Part shown: positions 34,289-43,729 of the stretch, in pieces
Numbering within the stretch: the first letter of the stretch is position 1
How the letters are laid out: every line of letters begins with the position of its first letter
Source: an uncultured Prevotella sp.
GTDB taxonomy: Bacteria; Bacteroidota; Bacteroidia; Bacteroidales; Bacteroidaceae
Direction of reading: 5' to 3'
Length of the DNA stretch: 64,000 bases
Assembly: GCA_905234265.1 (NCBI GenBank)
Contig: CAJOHJ010000010.1
Coordinates: forward strand, 1-64,000
The notes under the pieces: model-generated
Told to the model about the DNA's origin: nothing
The model's input: only the letters and a program-made list of their open reading frames with translations
The model's database searches: none
Translations under genes and position numbers: made by a program

Positions 34289-34456
34289 TTAGGGAAGGCT
34301 GATTGCTTCTGACGGACAAACATCAGCACATGTGCCACACTCTGTGCAAGCATCAGGGTTGATAGAATACTTGTCGCCTTCAGAGATTGCTCCTACTGGA
34401 CATTCATCGATACATGTTCCACATGCGATGCAGTCGTCACCAATTACGTATGCCAT
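34289..34456 (-). CDS. 2[4Fe-4S] ferredoxin
   Basis: A 55-aa electron carrier. Two classic clusters are visible: CIACGTCIDECP (Cys 9, 12, 15, 19) and CTECGTCADVCP (Cys 37, 40, 43, 47). This is a clostridial/Bacteroidales-type small ferredoxin that serves pyruvate:ferredoxin oxidoreductase and similar enzymes. The protein starts MAYVIGDDC, with the ATG at 34454-34456, and is bounded by a TACCTTTGC promoter box and a strong terminator, so it is a single-gene unit. Confidence 0.95.
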   Translation of the reverse strand: MAYVIGDDCIACGTCIDECPVGAISEGDKYSINPDACTECGTCADVCPSEAISLP

Positions 34457-34503
34457 AATACTATAAAATTAAAAGTTTAACTTAAATACTTAATTTTTAT
34501 GAT

Positions 34504-34512
34504 GCAAAGGTA
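34504..34512 (-). promoter_or_regulatory. Ferredoxin gene promoter -7 box
   Basis: TACCTTTGC on the minus strand, about 48 bp before the ferredoxin ATG; an ATTG lies at roughly the -33 distance. Confidence 0.6.
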
Positions 34513-34613
34513 TGAATTTATTTTCAATAATACCTAATTTTGATTAGACTAATTTTGCAATTTATACGATTTCGAAATAATAAACCGCGCCTTTTTGCGT
34601 TTGAAAAATAGTT

Positions 34614-35366
34614 ATGCAGGCAAAGAAACTGACTTTTTCACTACTGATGCTACTGACGGTACTGACATCGGCAGCACAGAACGACAGGCGCGTACAGAAC
34701 AAGCCATATACCGACCTGCGCCCAATGCACTTCGGCATTCTCATCGGCTTGAACATGCAGGACCTGGAGCTTAGCAATGTTGGACAGCAGACGGTGACTG
34801 CCGACGACGGCACACAGTCGCAGCAGCTGATACTATGCGATGCTGACCGCTGGAACATGGGATTCTCGGTAGGCGTGCTTGGCGAGCTGCGGCTGCACGA
34901 GAACTTCTCGCTGCGCGTTGCACCAACCATGCATTTCGGCGCCAAGCACATCACGTTCATCAACTATAGCCAGCGCGACGCCAACGGACGCCTGATGCGG
35001 CAGACGCAGGATTTGAAGAACACATACATTGCCATTCCGGTGGACGTGAAGTTTGCCGCTCCGCGCTTCAACAACTACAGGCCCTACATGATTGCCGGCC
35101 TGACGCCTACCATCAATCTTACGGGCAACGACCAGGATATTCTGCGCCTTAAGCGCTTCAATACAATGGCTGAGATAGGCATCGGCTGCGATTTCTACCT
35201 GCCGTTCTTCAAGCTTATTCCCGAATTGAAATTCTGCTTTGGCCTCGGCGACGTTCTCGACCATAATCACACGAAGAACCTGCGCGACGAGAACTTACGC
35301 GCTTATTCGAACGCCGTCAGCAGCGCCCACTCAAAAATGGTGGTACTTACCTTCTATTTTGAGTAG
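34614..35366 (+). CDS. porT: PorT-like outer-membrane protein of the type IX secretion system
   Basis: A 250-aa protein with signal peptide (KKLTFSLLMLLTVLTSAAQ) and alternating beta-strands of an eight-stranded barrel ending in an aromatic terminus (VVLTFYFE). Sequence features such as NKPYTDLRPMHFGILIGLNM, LGELRLHENFSLRVAPTMHFG and YIAIPVDVKFAAPRFNNYRP are of the PorT type. PorT is required for T9SS cargo secretion in Porphyromonas. It is consistent with the T9SS sorting domain on the Sel1 protein at 17.2 kb. Assignment is by pattern only. Confidence 0.75.
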   Translation: MQAKKLTFSLLMLLTVLTSAAQNDRRVQNKPYTDLRPMHFGILIGLNMQDLELSNVGQQTVTADDGTQSQQLILCDADRWNMGFSVGVLGELRLHENFSLRVAPTMHFGAKHITFINYSQRDANGRLMRQTQDLKNTYIAIPVDVKFAAPRFNNYRPYMIAGLTPTINLTGNDQDILRLKRFNTMAEIGIGCDFYLPFFKLIPELKFCFGLGDVLDHNHTKNLRDENLRAYSNAVSSAHSKMVVLTFYFE

Positions 35367-35376
35367 CTTTGCGACT

Positions 35377-36048
35377 TTATCGGGCTGCCTGGCGGCTTTT
35401 CTGAGCAGCTTTGCGGCGCTTGAAGCAGTGCTGCATGTCGCAGAGTCCACAGGAATAGTCCATGTGGCGCACTTCGCTGCCCAAGCCAATTATTCCGCTG
35501 ACGCTCTTTATGGGAAGCATCAGCGAACTGTCGGTCAGCGTCACTCCACATGTCTTTCCGCCAAATAATGGAAAGAGTAGCTGCTGCTGCGAAACGTGCC
35601 AGCCGCAGTAGCCTGGCGAATAGCGGTTTGTGTGCTGCCATCCAAGTTTCTGAATGCTCTGCTGCAGGTGTTGTTCCATTTGGTCGGCACAGTGTTCGGC
35701 AATCACGGAACCAAGGGCATCGGCAATAAAGACGCGCACCATGTCGCCACCGTCGGCAAGCCGTTGCTGATAGTCGGCGAACTGGCTGCCGCTGGTGCAG
35801 ACGAACAAAGCATACGCCTGACTGCCACGCAGCTGCCTCTCAATGATTTTCCCCATGTCGAAAGCAGGCTTGTCGGCCACCACAAGATAGCAGAAGCGTG
35901 CCTGCAGCAAGCCTGCAACCTCGCCGACGACACTCTGGACTTCCTGTTGTGTGGCTTCGTCGGGCTGCGTGCCATCGTAGCCCATCTGAGCGTATATGTC
36001 AGACGGTGAAATGTTCAGCTGCTGGTATGTAAGCGTGCATTCAGTCAC
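35377..36048 (-). CDS. Stand-alone methionine-synthase activation-domain-like protein
   Basis: A 223-aa protein whose C-terminal half reads RYSPGYCGWHVSQQQLLFPL, then GVTLTDSSLMLPIKSVSGII and the Cys-rich end CGLCDMQHCFKR, a pattern of the B12-dependent methionine synthase (MetH) reactivation domain. Such stand-alone proteins reductively reactivate corrinoid enzymes using S-adenosylmethionine. The start is GTG 36048: it directly follows the AT-rich leader ACACATTATTATATATATA, which abuts the starts of other genes here. It lies 62 bp downstream of a uroporphyrinogen-decarboxylase-family methyltransferase gene on the same strand. Its partner corrinoid protein is not in the window. Confidence 0.75.
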   Translation of the reverse strand: MTECTLTYQQLNISPSDIYAQMGYDGTQPDEATQQEVQSVVGEVAGLLQARFCYLVVADKPAFDMGKIIERQLRGSQAYALFVCTSGSQFADYQQRLADGGDMVRVFIADALGSVIAEHCADQMEQHLQQSIQKLGWQHTNRYSPGYCGWHVSQQQLLFPLFGGKTCGVTLTDSSLMLPIKSVSGIIGLGSEVRHMDYSCGLCDMQHCFKRRKAAQKSRQAAR

Positions 36049-36110
36049 TATATATATAATAATGTGTAAGTATTATACGATAATGTATAGCTATTATAAA
36101 TAATGTGTAA

Positions 36111-37145
36111 CTATTTCCTGTTCCATTCTTCCAAGGCACTGAAGAATGCGTCAATATTCTCCAGAGGCGTGTGCGGCGGAGTGTCGCAGCCGCTGCTGAG
36201 AACAAAGTTGGGAAACTCCTTCATGTCGTTGAGCAGCTTGCCCACTGCATCGCCCATCTGCTGTGGCGTTCCCTCCTTGAAGAGTGACACAGGGTCGATG
36301 TTACCCATTGCAAGCGCTGTCGGCGGCACGTCGGCGGCAACGGCAGCCATGCTGCACTTATTGCCAAAGTGATAGGCGGCAGCCCCAGTGCTAACCATTG
36401 CCTGCGTACAGTGTCCGGTGTTGCCGCAATTATGCAGGATAACCATAAAGCTATCGTCCTGCACGGCATCGACGATGCGCTTCACGAACTCGGAAGAGAA
36501 GTGGCGGCAGTCATCGTCCGACATCAGTCCTGCCGCAGGCTCAGCCATCACCACGCCGTCGGCACCGGCCATCTTCAGAGCCTTACAGTATTTAAGCAGA
36601 AATTCAGTACACTTGTCCAGCAATCGGCGTGCGGCGCCGGCATCTTCAAAAATCAGCATCAGCATTGCCGACATGTCATAGAGTCTGCCAGCCAGCGAGA
36701 ACGGACCTATGCAGCCGCCAAACAGAGGGCGTTTCCCGGCAGGGGCAGACACAGGCACCGGCACATGCTTCAGTTCCCTGGCAGCTATCAGCGTAGCCTT
36801 GATGTATTGTGGCACGCGGCCTGCCGAGAGCGACGGCACCTGCAGGCTGTCAATGTCGGCTACAGAGCTAAGCATGTGTCCCGAGACAGCCGGCACTGCC
36901 TCGTCGGAGAATTCTATGTTTGCCCCGAAGGCCTCCGCCTCCACGGTGAGATCCATAATCGTAGTAGCGGCCACAGAAGGATATTTCCTTGCCAGCGCCA
37001 CCACAGCGGCAGCATGCTTGCGGCCGTCGCAGACAGCCTGCCTGACGGTGTTCCCGTTAAGGTCGATACCCGGATGAGTCATCACTGGCATGGCAGTCAC
37101 CGCCTGCTGACTGATAATGCCTGCCGCCCATTGCTTCATGTTCAT
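36111..37145 (-). CDS. Uroporphyrinogen-decarboxylase-family (MtaA/CmuA-like) protein
   Basis: A 344-aa protein (ATG 37145, or 37139 two codons later) of the URO-D superfamily: TTIMDLTVEAEAFGANIEFS, GGCIGPFSLAGRLYDMSAM, LLKYCKALKMAGADGVVMAE, FMVILHNCGNTG and ALAMGNIDPVSLF. The HNCGN His/Cys and the later Cys of SSGCDTPPHTP fit the zinc-binding MtaA/CmuA methyltransferase branch rather than true heme-pathway HemE. Those enzymes move methyl groups between corrinoid proteins and thiols. The neighbouring activation-domain protein supports a corrinoid role. The promoter at 37190-37222 supports the short start. Confidence 0.8.
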   Translation of the reverse strand: MNMKQWAAGIISQQAVTAMPVMTHPGIDLNGNTVRQAVCDGRKHAAAVVALARKYPSVAATTIMDLTVEAEAFGANIEFSDEAVPAVSGHMLSSVADIDSLQVPSLSAGRVPQYIKATLIAARELKHVPVPVSAPAGKRPLFGGCIGPFSLAGRLYDMSAMLMLIFEDAGAARRLLDKCTEFLLKYCKALKMAGADGVVMAEPAAGLMSDDDCRHFSSEFVKRIVDAVQDDSFMVILHNCGNTGHCTQAMVSTGAAAYHFGNKCSMAAVAADVPPTALAMGNIDPVSLFKEGTPQQMGDAVGKLLNDMKEFPNFVLSSGCDTPPHTPLENIDAFFSALEEWNRK

Positions 37146-37189
37146 GGTGTACGAATCGTTTTTAGCTCTTGTCTTTAGTGATTGCGGAG

Positions 37190-37222
37190 CCAAAATTACA
37201 CAACTTTCTGCATACGGGCAAG
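37190..37222 (-). promoter_or_regulatory. Promoter of the URO-D-family gene
   Basis: CTTG, 20-nt spacer, TAATTTTGG on the minus strand; the same form as the AT-rich operon promoter at 21.4 kb. Confidence 0.45.
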
Positions 37223-37340
37223 AAAAACGCCACTTTTCGCACTCAGGCACAGGCAGTTTTCTTCGAAATTCTGACTACAAGGAAAACGGCCGTTCGTCAT
37301 ATAATAAGGAAAACATGACAAACTTTATACTAAAAACCAA

Positions 37341-39164
37341 ATGAAAACAAACTATCCTAAGATTGGCATCCGCCCGACCATCGACGGCCGGCAGGGAGGC
37401 ATCCGCGAAGGCCTTGAGGAAAAGACTATGAATCTTGCCAAGGCTGTCAAGAACCTTATCGAAAGCAATCTCCGTAACGGCGACGGCAGTCCAGTGGAGT
37501 GCGTCATCAGCAACACTACCATAGGGCGCGTCGGCGAGAGCGCAGCATGCGCCGAGCAGTTCGAACGCGAGGGTGTAGGCTCTACGATAACCGTTACCAG
37601 CTGCTGGTGCTACGGTTCGGAGACCATGGACATGAACCCACACTATCCGAAGGCCGTGTGGGGCTTCAACGGCACAGAGCGCCCCGGCGCAGTCTATCTG
37701 GCAGCAGTTCTTGCCGCACATGCACAGAAGGGACTGCCTGCCTACGGCATCTACGGACACGACGTGCAGGACCTCGACGACAACAGCATTCCGCAGGACG
37801 TTGCCGAAAAGCTGTTGCGCTTTGCACGCGCAGCACAGGCCGTGGCCACCATGCGCGGCAAGTCATATCTTTCGCTGGGCAACACCTGCATGGGCATTGC
37901 CGGCTCGATAGTCAACGCCGACTTCCTGCAGCATTACCTCGGCATGCGCACAGAGTATGTCTCCCTGGTTGAGATTCTCCGCCGCGTCGACTATGGCATC
38001 TACGACAAGGACGAGTTCCTGAAGGCCATGCAGTGGGTAGAGAAATACTGCAAGCCCCAGGAGGGCCACGATTACAACGAGGACCGTCCGCTTTTCCCCG
38101 GCACTCCGATGACCACCTTCAACGGCAAGGGCAAGGGCAAGACGCGCGAGGAGAAAGACCAGGACTGGGAGTTCACCGTGAAGACGATGATGATTATCCG
38201 CGACCTCATGCAGGGCAGCGCGAAGCTGCTTGACATGGGCTACAAGGAAGAGGCCATCGGCCACAATGCCATTGCCGCCGGCGTGCAGGGCCAGCGCCAG
38301 TGGACTGACTATAAGCCAAACTTCGACTTCCCCGAGTCGATGCTCTGCACATCGTTCGACTGGAACGGCCCTCGCGAGGCACTGACACTGGCCACCGAGA
38401 ACGACTTCCTGAACGGCATGTCGATGCTCTTCGGACATCTGCTGACCAACCGCGGCGTCATGTTCTCCGACATACGCACCTACTGGAGTCCGGAGGCAGT
38501 GAAACGCGTCAGCGGCCATGTGCTGAGCGGTGCCGCCGCCCAGGGCTTCATCCACCTCATCAACAGCGGAGCCACCACTCTCGATGCCACCGGAGCCATG
38601 AGCGACAAGGACGGCAATGCCACGATAAAGCCATTCTGGGAAATCGGCGACAAGGAAATGGAGGCCTGCCTGAAGGCCACCAGCTGGATGCCTGCCGACC
38701 GCGACTACTTCCGCGGCGGCGGCTATTCAAGCCATTTCGTCACTCGCGGCGGCATGCCTATGACCATGCTGCGCCTTAACCTGGTTGCCGGCCTGGGTCC
38801 CGTGCTGCAGCTGGCCGAGGGATGGACCGTCGAGCTTGACCCGAAGACTCACGACATCCTCGACAAGCGCACCGACCCCACCTGGCCTACCACATGGTTC
38901 GTGCCGCGCTTAGACGCCACGAAGGATGCCTTCAAGGATGTCTACTCGGTGATGAACAACTGGGGAGCCAACCATGGCGCTATCTGCTACGGCCACGTGG
39001 GTGCCGACCTGATAACGCTCTGCTCAATGCTGCGCATTCCAGTATCGATGCACAACATTGCCGATGCCGACATTTTCCGTCCGGCAGCCTGGAATGCCTT
39101 CGGCATGGACAAGGAGGGTGCCGACTATCGCGCATGTCAGAACTTCGGACCTATCTATAAATAG
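37341..39164 (+). CDS. fucI: L-fucose isomerase
   Basis: Converts L-fucose to L-fuculose, the first catabolic step, with manganese; cytosolic. The 607-aa length and motifs match Fuc[78 protein letters not shown] and the C-terminal [18 protein letters not shown]. The transporter fucP is 6 kb upstream and the GH95 gene follows convergently 59 bp away. Fuculokinase and aldolase genes are not in the window. Confidence 0.97.
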   Translation: MKTNYPKIGIRPTIDGRQGGIREGLEEKTMNLAKAVKNLIESNLRNGDGSPVECVISNTTIGRVGESAACAEQFEREGVGSTITVTSCWCYGSETMDMNPHYPKAVWGFNGTERPGAVYLAAVLAAHAQKGLPAYGIYGHDVQDLDDNSIPQDVAEKLLRFARAAQAVATMRGKSYLSLGNTCMGIAGSIVNADFLQHYLGMRTEYVSLVEILRRVDYGIYDKDEFLKAMQWVEKYCKPQEGHDYNEDRPLFPGTPMTTFNGKGKGKTREEKDQDWEFTVKTMMIIRDLMQGSAKLLDMGYKEEAIGHNAIAAGVQGQRQWTDYKPNFDFPESMLCTSFDWNGPREALTLATENDFLNGMSMLFGHLLTNRGVMFSDIRTYWSPEAVKRVSGHVLSGAAAQGFIHLINSGATTLDATGAMSDKDGNATIKPFWEIGDKEMEACLKATSWMPADRDYFRGGGYSSHFVTRGGMPMTMLRLNLVAGLGPVLQLAEGWTVELDPKTHDILDKRTDPTWPTTWFVPRLDATKDAFKDVYSVMNNWGANHGAICYGHVGADLITLCSMLRIPVSMHNIADADIFRPAAWNAFGMDKEGADYRACQNFGPIYK

Positions 39165-39223
39165 TAGGAACTGTAAGAAACTAAGCTTTCGGAAAAGTAG
39201 GGCGAATGCAAAACTAAAATATA

Positions 39224-41644
39224 CTAATTCAGCACATACGACTGTCCGGCCTTTGTCTGCAGGGTGTAGACGTTGGCAGTCTTAGTCTTCTTAATGCCCT
39301 TGCCCCTGAGCGGAGTGTTGGAGCGCAGGGTGCATGTGCCGCCACGCTGCGAGTGCAGCACAGCCTTCAGCAGCTTGCCGTCCTTCCAGCTGATGTCTAT
39401 CACGAAGCCGCCACGGGCCACCAGTCCGCTGACGGAGCCTTCGGGCCATACCGACGGCAGTGCCGGCAGCAGGTAGATGAAGCCGTCGTGGCTCTGCATG
39501 AGCATTTCGGCGATGCCGGCCGTGCAGCCGAAGTTGCCGTCAATCTGGAATGGCGGATGGGCGTCGAACATGTTCGGATATGTACCTCCGCGCTGCTTTA
39601 CGGTGCCGAAGATGAGGAACGTGTCGGCCGTCAGCGTCAGCTGGTCCTTTATCAGCTTGTAGGCATGCTCACCGTCTAAGAGTCGCGCCCATGAGCATAC
39701 CTTCCATCCCATCGACCATCCTGTCGACACATCTCCGCGTGCCTCCAGTGACTTGCGCGCAGCCTGCCACAGCTCTGGCGTGCGGAACGGCGATATCTGG
39801 CTTGCAGGGAAGAGTCCGTAAAGGTGTGAGAAGTGTCGGTGATTGTCGTTAGGATCGTCAAGGTCGTCGAGCCACTCCTGCAGCTGTCCCCAGCGGCCTA
39901 TCTGCATTGGCGGAAGCTGCTTGAGCTGCAGGTCGATGAGCGGCAGCAGCTCGTTGCTGTCACCAAGCACCTTGGCAGCAGCCAGCACGTTGGTATAGAG
40001 TTCGGTAACCAGCTGGTTGTCCATGGTTACGCCTGCATCGAGCGGCGTAGGGCGCCCCTTGCCGCCATGTTCGGGCGACTCGCCGGGACACACCACCAGC
40101 CAGCCCTTCGTGGGGTGCTTCTGCAGGGTCTGCGTGTAGAAGCGGGCGGCCTCGAGCATTATGGGATAGTACTCAGTGAGGAACTGCTTGTCGCCAGTGT
40201 AGAGATAGTGTTCCCACAGATGGCGGCAGAGCCATGCCGAGCCTGTCGGCCAGAGGCCTGTTGCTGCCTTGTCGACGGGTCCGGTGATGCGCCACTGGTC
40301 GGTGTTGTGATGGAGAACCCATCCCTCGGCTCCGTACATGTCGCGTGCAATGTCGCGTCCAGTGACGCTTATTTCCCTGATGAGACGGAACAGCGGAGCG
40401 TTCAGTTCAGTGAGGTTGCAGACTTCCGACGGCCAGTAGTTCATCTCAAGATTGATGTTTGTGGTGTATTTCGAGTCCCACGACGGCAGCATCTTGTCAT
40501 TCCAGAGTCCCTGCAGGTTGGCCGGATTGATATTGTCGGGCTGCGACGACGAAATCAGCAGATAGCGGCCGAACTGGAAGTAGGTTGCAACGAGATAGTT
40601 GTCGGCTGCCGAGGGCAGGCTGCCATCGACCGGCTGCGAGAACTGCTCTATGCGCTTGCTCGTCGGCACGCGCGGCTTCTGGTCTGCGCCCAGGTCGAGC
40701 GTCACGCGGTCGTAATAGCTGTGATACACCTCTTCGTGCTTTGCATTCAGTGCCTGAAAGCCCTGCTGCATGGCGTCGGTGAGGCGCTGGCGGCTCTGGG
40801 CAGCCTCGTCGCCGGTGATGTCGGCGTAGTTCTTGACGTTAGTGCCGATTGCCACGTAGACGGTGGCCTCGTCGGCACCCACCACGCTCAGCAGTCCGTC
40901 GCTGCTGACTACGGTGCCGCCGACGGCATCAACGGCCAGGCGCCCCATGAAGCGCACCTTGCCCTTCAGCCCCTCGTGCTTGGCAGACACGCCGAGCAGT
41001 GTGGCCGAGGGGATGTCTGCACCCTTGACGCGCAGCTTTGCGCTGCCCACGAGAACATTCTCGTGTGGCGATGTCAGGTTGGCGGTGAAGGTTATCTTTC
41101 CCTTTGCGGATGCCGTCAGGCGGACTGCCAGCACGTGGTTGCCGCCAAGCGGCGTGATGACCTCGCGGTGATAGTCTACCCCACCCGACGTGTAGTTGAC
41201 CAGCACGCGGGCATTGTCCAGGTCGAGCAGTCGCTCATAGCCGGTGTAGTCGGCGTGGCCAGGCATTGAGATGTACAAGTCGCCGAAGGGCTGGAAGGGC
41301 ATGCCCATGTTCTTGCCCACGGCACCGGGCATCACCTTCTCATTGGCCAGTGCCTGTGCCTCCTTGTACTTGCCCTCGAACAGCAGGCGGCGCACCTCTG
41401 GCAGAGCTGCCTTGGCATTGGGGTTGACCACGTTGTTGGGCTGGCCGGCCCAGATGGTTTCTTCGTTGAGCTGGATATGCTCTACGGCTGGCAGGCCGAA
41501 GACCATGCCGCCAATGACTCCGTCGCCAACGGGCAGCGCCTGCGTCCACGTCTGCGCCGGGCGGTCATACCACAATCTGTACTCGCGGGCGGCTGTTGTC
41601 AGCACGGCCGCCATCGTCAGAAAAAAAAACAGAAGTCTCTTCAT
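39224..41644 (-). CDS. Glycoside hydrolase family 95, likely alpha-L-fucosidase
   Basis: An 806-aa exported enzyme (signal [19 protein letters not shown]). GH95 layout: N-terminal beta domain ([35 protein letters not shown]), (alpha/alpha)6 barrel with [57 protein letters not shown] and [24 protein letters not shown] sequence, then [14 protein letters not shown] and a C-terminal beta domain. GH95 enzymes hydrolyse alpha-1,2-L-fucosides, some alpha-L-galactosides. The fucI and fucP genes nearby favour fucose release, probably from plant or host glycans. Confidence 0.95.
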   Translation of the reverse strand: MKRLLFFFLTMAAVLTTAAREYRLWYDRPAQTWTQALPVGDGVIGGMVFGLPAVEHIQLNEETIWAGQPNNVVNPNAKAALPEVRRLLFEGKYKEAQALANEKVMPGAVGKNMGMPFQPFGDLYISMPGHADYTGYERLLDLDNARVLVNYTSGGVDYHREVITPLGGNHVLAVRLTASAKGKITFTANLTSPHENVLVGSAKLRVKGADIPSATLLGVSAKHEGLKGKVRFMGRLAVDAVGGTVVSSDGLLSVVGADEATVYVAIGTNVKNYADITGDEAAQSRQRLTDAMQQGFQALNAKHEEVYHSYYDRVTLDLGADQKPRVPTSKRIEQFSQPVDGSLPSAADNYLVATYFQFGRYLLISSSQPDNINPANLQGLWNDKMLPSWDSKYTTNINLEMNYWPSEVCNLTELNAPLFRLIREISVTGRDIARDMYGAEGWVLHHNTDQWRITGPVDKAATGLWPTGSAWLCRHLWEHYLYTGDKQFLTEYYPIMLEAARFYTQTLQKHPTKGWLVVCPGESPEHGGKGRPTPLDAGVTMDNQLVTELYTNVLAAAKVLGDSNELLPLIDLQLKQLPPMQIGRWGQLQEWLDDLDDPNDNHRHFSHLYGLFPASQISPFRTPELWQAARKSLEARGDVSTGWSMGWKVCSWARLLDGEHAYKLIKDQLTLTADTFLIFGTVKQRGGTYPNMFDAHPPFQIDGNFGCTAGIAEMLMQSHDGFIYLLPALPSVWPEGSVSGLVARGGFVIDISWKDGKLLKAVLHSQRGGTCTLRSNTPLRGKGIKKTKTANVYTLQTKAGQSYVLN

Positions 41645-41654
41645 ATTCTTTCTA

Positions 41655-41762
41655 TGGTTTACAAAATTATCTCTGCGTGTTACGAAATTATCTCTGCATG
41701 TTACGAAATTATCTCTGCGTGTTACGAAATTATCTCTGCATGTTACGAAATTATCTCTGCTT
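41655..41762. repeat. 21-bp-family intergenic repeat array C
   Basis: Five nearly perfect tandem units; one unit is TTACGAAATTATCTC then TGCATG (alternating TGCGTG). The last unit runs into the end of the 41751 gene and supplies its stop codon. All units are in the same orientation, unlike arrays B and D. Confidence 0.9.
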
Positions 41763-42287
41763 CTTGCGCTTCGCTTCCCGGCGGAGCCGCTTCTGCTCTG
41801 CCTTGCGGGCCTTCATGCGCTCCTTGAAGTCGGCGTATGCCGCAGGCTCCTTCTGATAGCCGCTGCGCATGGCCATCTTGTAGCCCCACTCGGCATCCTT
41901 ATAGTCGCCCAGCTGCTCGAAAGAGACTGCCATGAAGTAGTAGAGGTCGGGGGTGTGATAGCGCTTCGACAGAGCGCTGTCGCCGAAGGTGATGGTGTGA
42001 TAGTAGTCTTTCTTCTCGTAGGCGTCGTAGGCCTGTTCGCAGAAGCGGATGAACGCTGCACGGCGGGCAATGGAGTCGGCATGGGTCTCGGGAGCGGTGA
42101 TGGCTACATCGTCAATGTCGCGAACACGCGACCACATCATCCCGTTGCTATTGGCCGGAGCCTCAACAATGAGACCATAGCCTTCGTCCTGCGAACGCAG
42201 CGAGCGGTGATAGTGGCTTTCTTGGGCTGCTGCCTCGGTTGCGAAGGCTGCAACCAGCACAGACAAGAAGAGGTTTTTCATTGCCAT
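41751..42287 (-). CDS. Exported TPR-type protein
   Basis: A 178-aa protein with signal peptide ([20 protein letters not shown]) and a TPR-like helical region ([46 protein letters not shown]), ending in a very basic tail ([20 protein letters not shown]). I do not recognise a function. The last codons and the TAA stop overlap the first unit of repeat array C, so the array may have replaced the original 3' end. It is 19 bp downstream of the STN-hydrolase gene in an apparent operon. Confidence 0.75.
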   Translation of the reverse strand: MAMKNLFLSVLVAAFATEAAAQESHYHRSLRSQDEGYGLIVEAPANSNGMMWSRVRDIDDVAITAPETHADSIARRAAFIRFCEQAYDAYEKKDYYHTITFGDSALSKRYHTPDLYYFMAVSFEQLGDYKDAEWGYKMAMRSGYQKEPAAYADFKERMKARKAEQKRLRREAKRKKQR

Positions 42288-42306
42288 AGATATTATTCCT
42301 ATAGTG

Positions 42307-43629
42307 TCACTTGTAAATAGACTTCAGTGCCTCGTCGGGTTCTATCTCTATCTTGTTTTCATCGAGCATGGTGCGGTCAAGGCCGAACACGTCGATGAAG
42401 AAGTCGTAGACGGCCTGCCGCTTATTGGGGCCGAAGTCGTGGCGCTCGGCAGGCAGATGGACGTTGCGCACCTGCTGGCGGGCATCGTAGAAACCGTAGA
42501 TGCGCTGCAGGAACGGGAACTCCAGCTCAGGGACGGTGGATGTCCAGTCGCCGCCGTCGCTGACCACGAGCATGGGCTTGGGAGCCATTACTGCAGCCAG
42601 CTCAGACTCGCAGGTGCCGCCGCCGGCCAACTGTACTGGCTTGCCACTCTCGCAGGGGCAACCGCCGTCGAAGTGGCTTGCAAGATGGACCACGGGAGCC
42701 GATGCCGTCACGCGGTCGTCAAGGAGCGACAGCAGCACGGTATGTGTGCCACCGCCGGAACCGCCCATCACGCCGACGCGCGCAGGGTCGATGTCCTTGC
42801 GGTTTTCAAGCATGTAGTCCAGGAGAATGTAGCCACAGGCGGCCTGGTAGACGTGTGCGCGGCTGGTGTGATGAGCCGCTGCGCCCACTTCTTTCTCGCT
42901 CTCGCCCCATCCGTAGAGGTCGAAATCCACGCAGACGGCACCCATACGTGCAAGAGTGCCAAGACGCTGCTGTTCGTCCTTGCGGTAGCGGTAGGGCCAG
43001 TGGCCGTCGGGGCAGACAATGAGTGCATGCCTACCCTTCTGCGTCGAGGCATAGATGGTTCCAAACAGGTGCTGGCCTGGAGTCAGCTCAATGCAGATGT
43101 TCTGTGTGGTGTAGCCGTCGTGCTTGCGAACCTTCGACAGCTGAACGGGGCGCACCTTCTTGCCTTTCTTATCGACAGTCACGCAGGAGTCGAGGAAGGC
43201 GTCAAGCTCAAGCAGCTGGCGGACCTCGCGGCGCAACACCTCGCGGCGCTGCTCCCACTGGGCCTTGTCTGCGTAGAGCGAAGACAGATAGTCAAGCATC
43301 TGGCGACCCTCCTGCTCATGGCGGCGAGGATATTCGTAGGGCTTGATCTTGTAAACCTTGTCCGACTGCTTCCACCAGTTCCAGTCAAAATATTTACAGA
43401 TGTTGTCGAGCGTCATTTCTATTGAGTAGAGACGCACACGAAAGTCGGCGTACGGCAGACGACGCCCCACAGTGTCGACATTATACTTGAACCTGACGCC
43501 AAAGCGCCTGGAAACATCGCCCATGACGTCGCTGACGGAACGCTCAAACTGGGTCTCGAAGCTCTGGGCCGACAAGGGAAGGGCCAAGACTGCAAGAACT
43601 GACAATAGGAATAGTCTGAAGGTCTTCAT
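42307..43629 (-). CDS. STN-like domain fused to an alpha/beta hydrolase (esterase-like)
   Basis: A 440-aa exported protein (signal to about residue 21). Residues about 25-95 (FETQFERSVSDVMGDVSRRF, YADFRVRLYSIEMTLDNICK, YKIKPYEYP) look like a secretin/TonB short N-terminal (STN) or FecR-type C-terminal domain. The rest is an alpha/beta hydrolase with nucleophile motif VGVMGGSGGGTHTVLL, an Asp in VSDGGDW and a His in AERHDFGPNK, resembling acetylxylan-esterase-like enzymes of Bacteroidetes. The substrate is unknown. An AT-rich leader motif abuts ATG 43629. The gene is divergent from GH31. Confidence 0.8.
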   Translation of the reverse strand: MKTFRLFLLSVLAVLALPLSAQSFETQFERSVSDVMGDVSRRFGVRFKYNVDTVGRRLPYADFRVRLYSIEMTLDNICKYFDWNWWKQSDKVYKIKPYEYPRRHEQEGRQMLDYLSSLYADKAQWEQRREVLRREVRQLLELDAFLDSCVTVDKKGKKVRPVQLSKVRKHDGYTTQNICIELTPGQHLFGTIYASTQKGRHALIVCPDGHWPYRYRKDEQQRLGTLARMGAVCVDFDLYGWGESEKEVGAAAHHTSRAHVYQAACGYILLDYMLENRKDIDPARVGVMGGSGGGTHTVLLSLLDDRVTASAPVVHLASHFDGGCPCESGKPVQLAGGGTCESELAAVMAPKPMLVVSDGGDWTSTVPELEFPFLQRIYGFYDARQQVRNVHLPAERHDFGPNKRQAVYDFFIDVFGLDRTMLDENKIEIEPDEALKSIYK

Positions 43630-43729
43630 ATTATATATAATAATGTGTATTCTATAGTAAAAAGACTATTTTCTGCAGCTTTTGTAATCAAAAACATGAC
43701 AAAAGAGGGCCGTCTGCGTCCTTTTTTAT

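Noticed and set aside
41477..41856. ORFs encoding YEIISAC or YLCVLRN repeats
   Set aside because: They are produced because the repeat unit is 21 bp, a multiple of three; they run over GH95 and array C in shadow frames.
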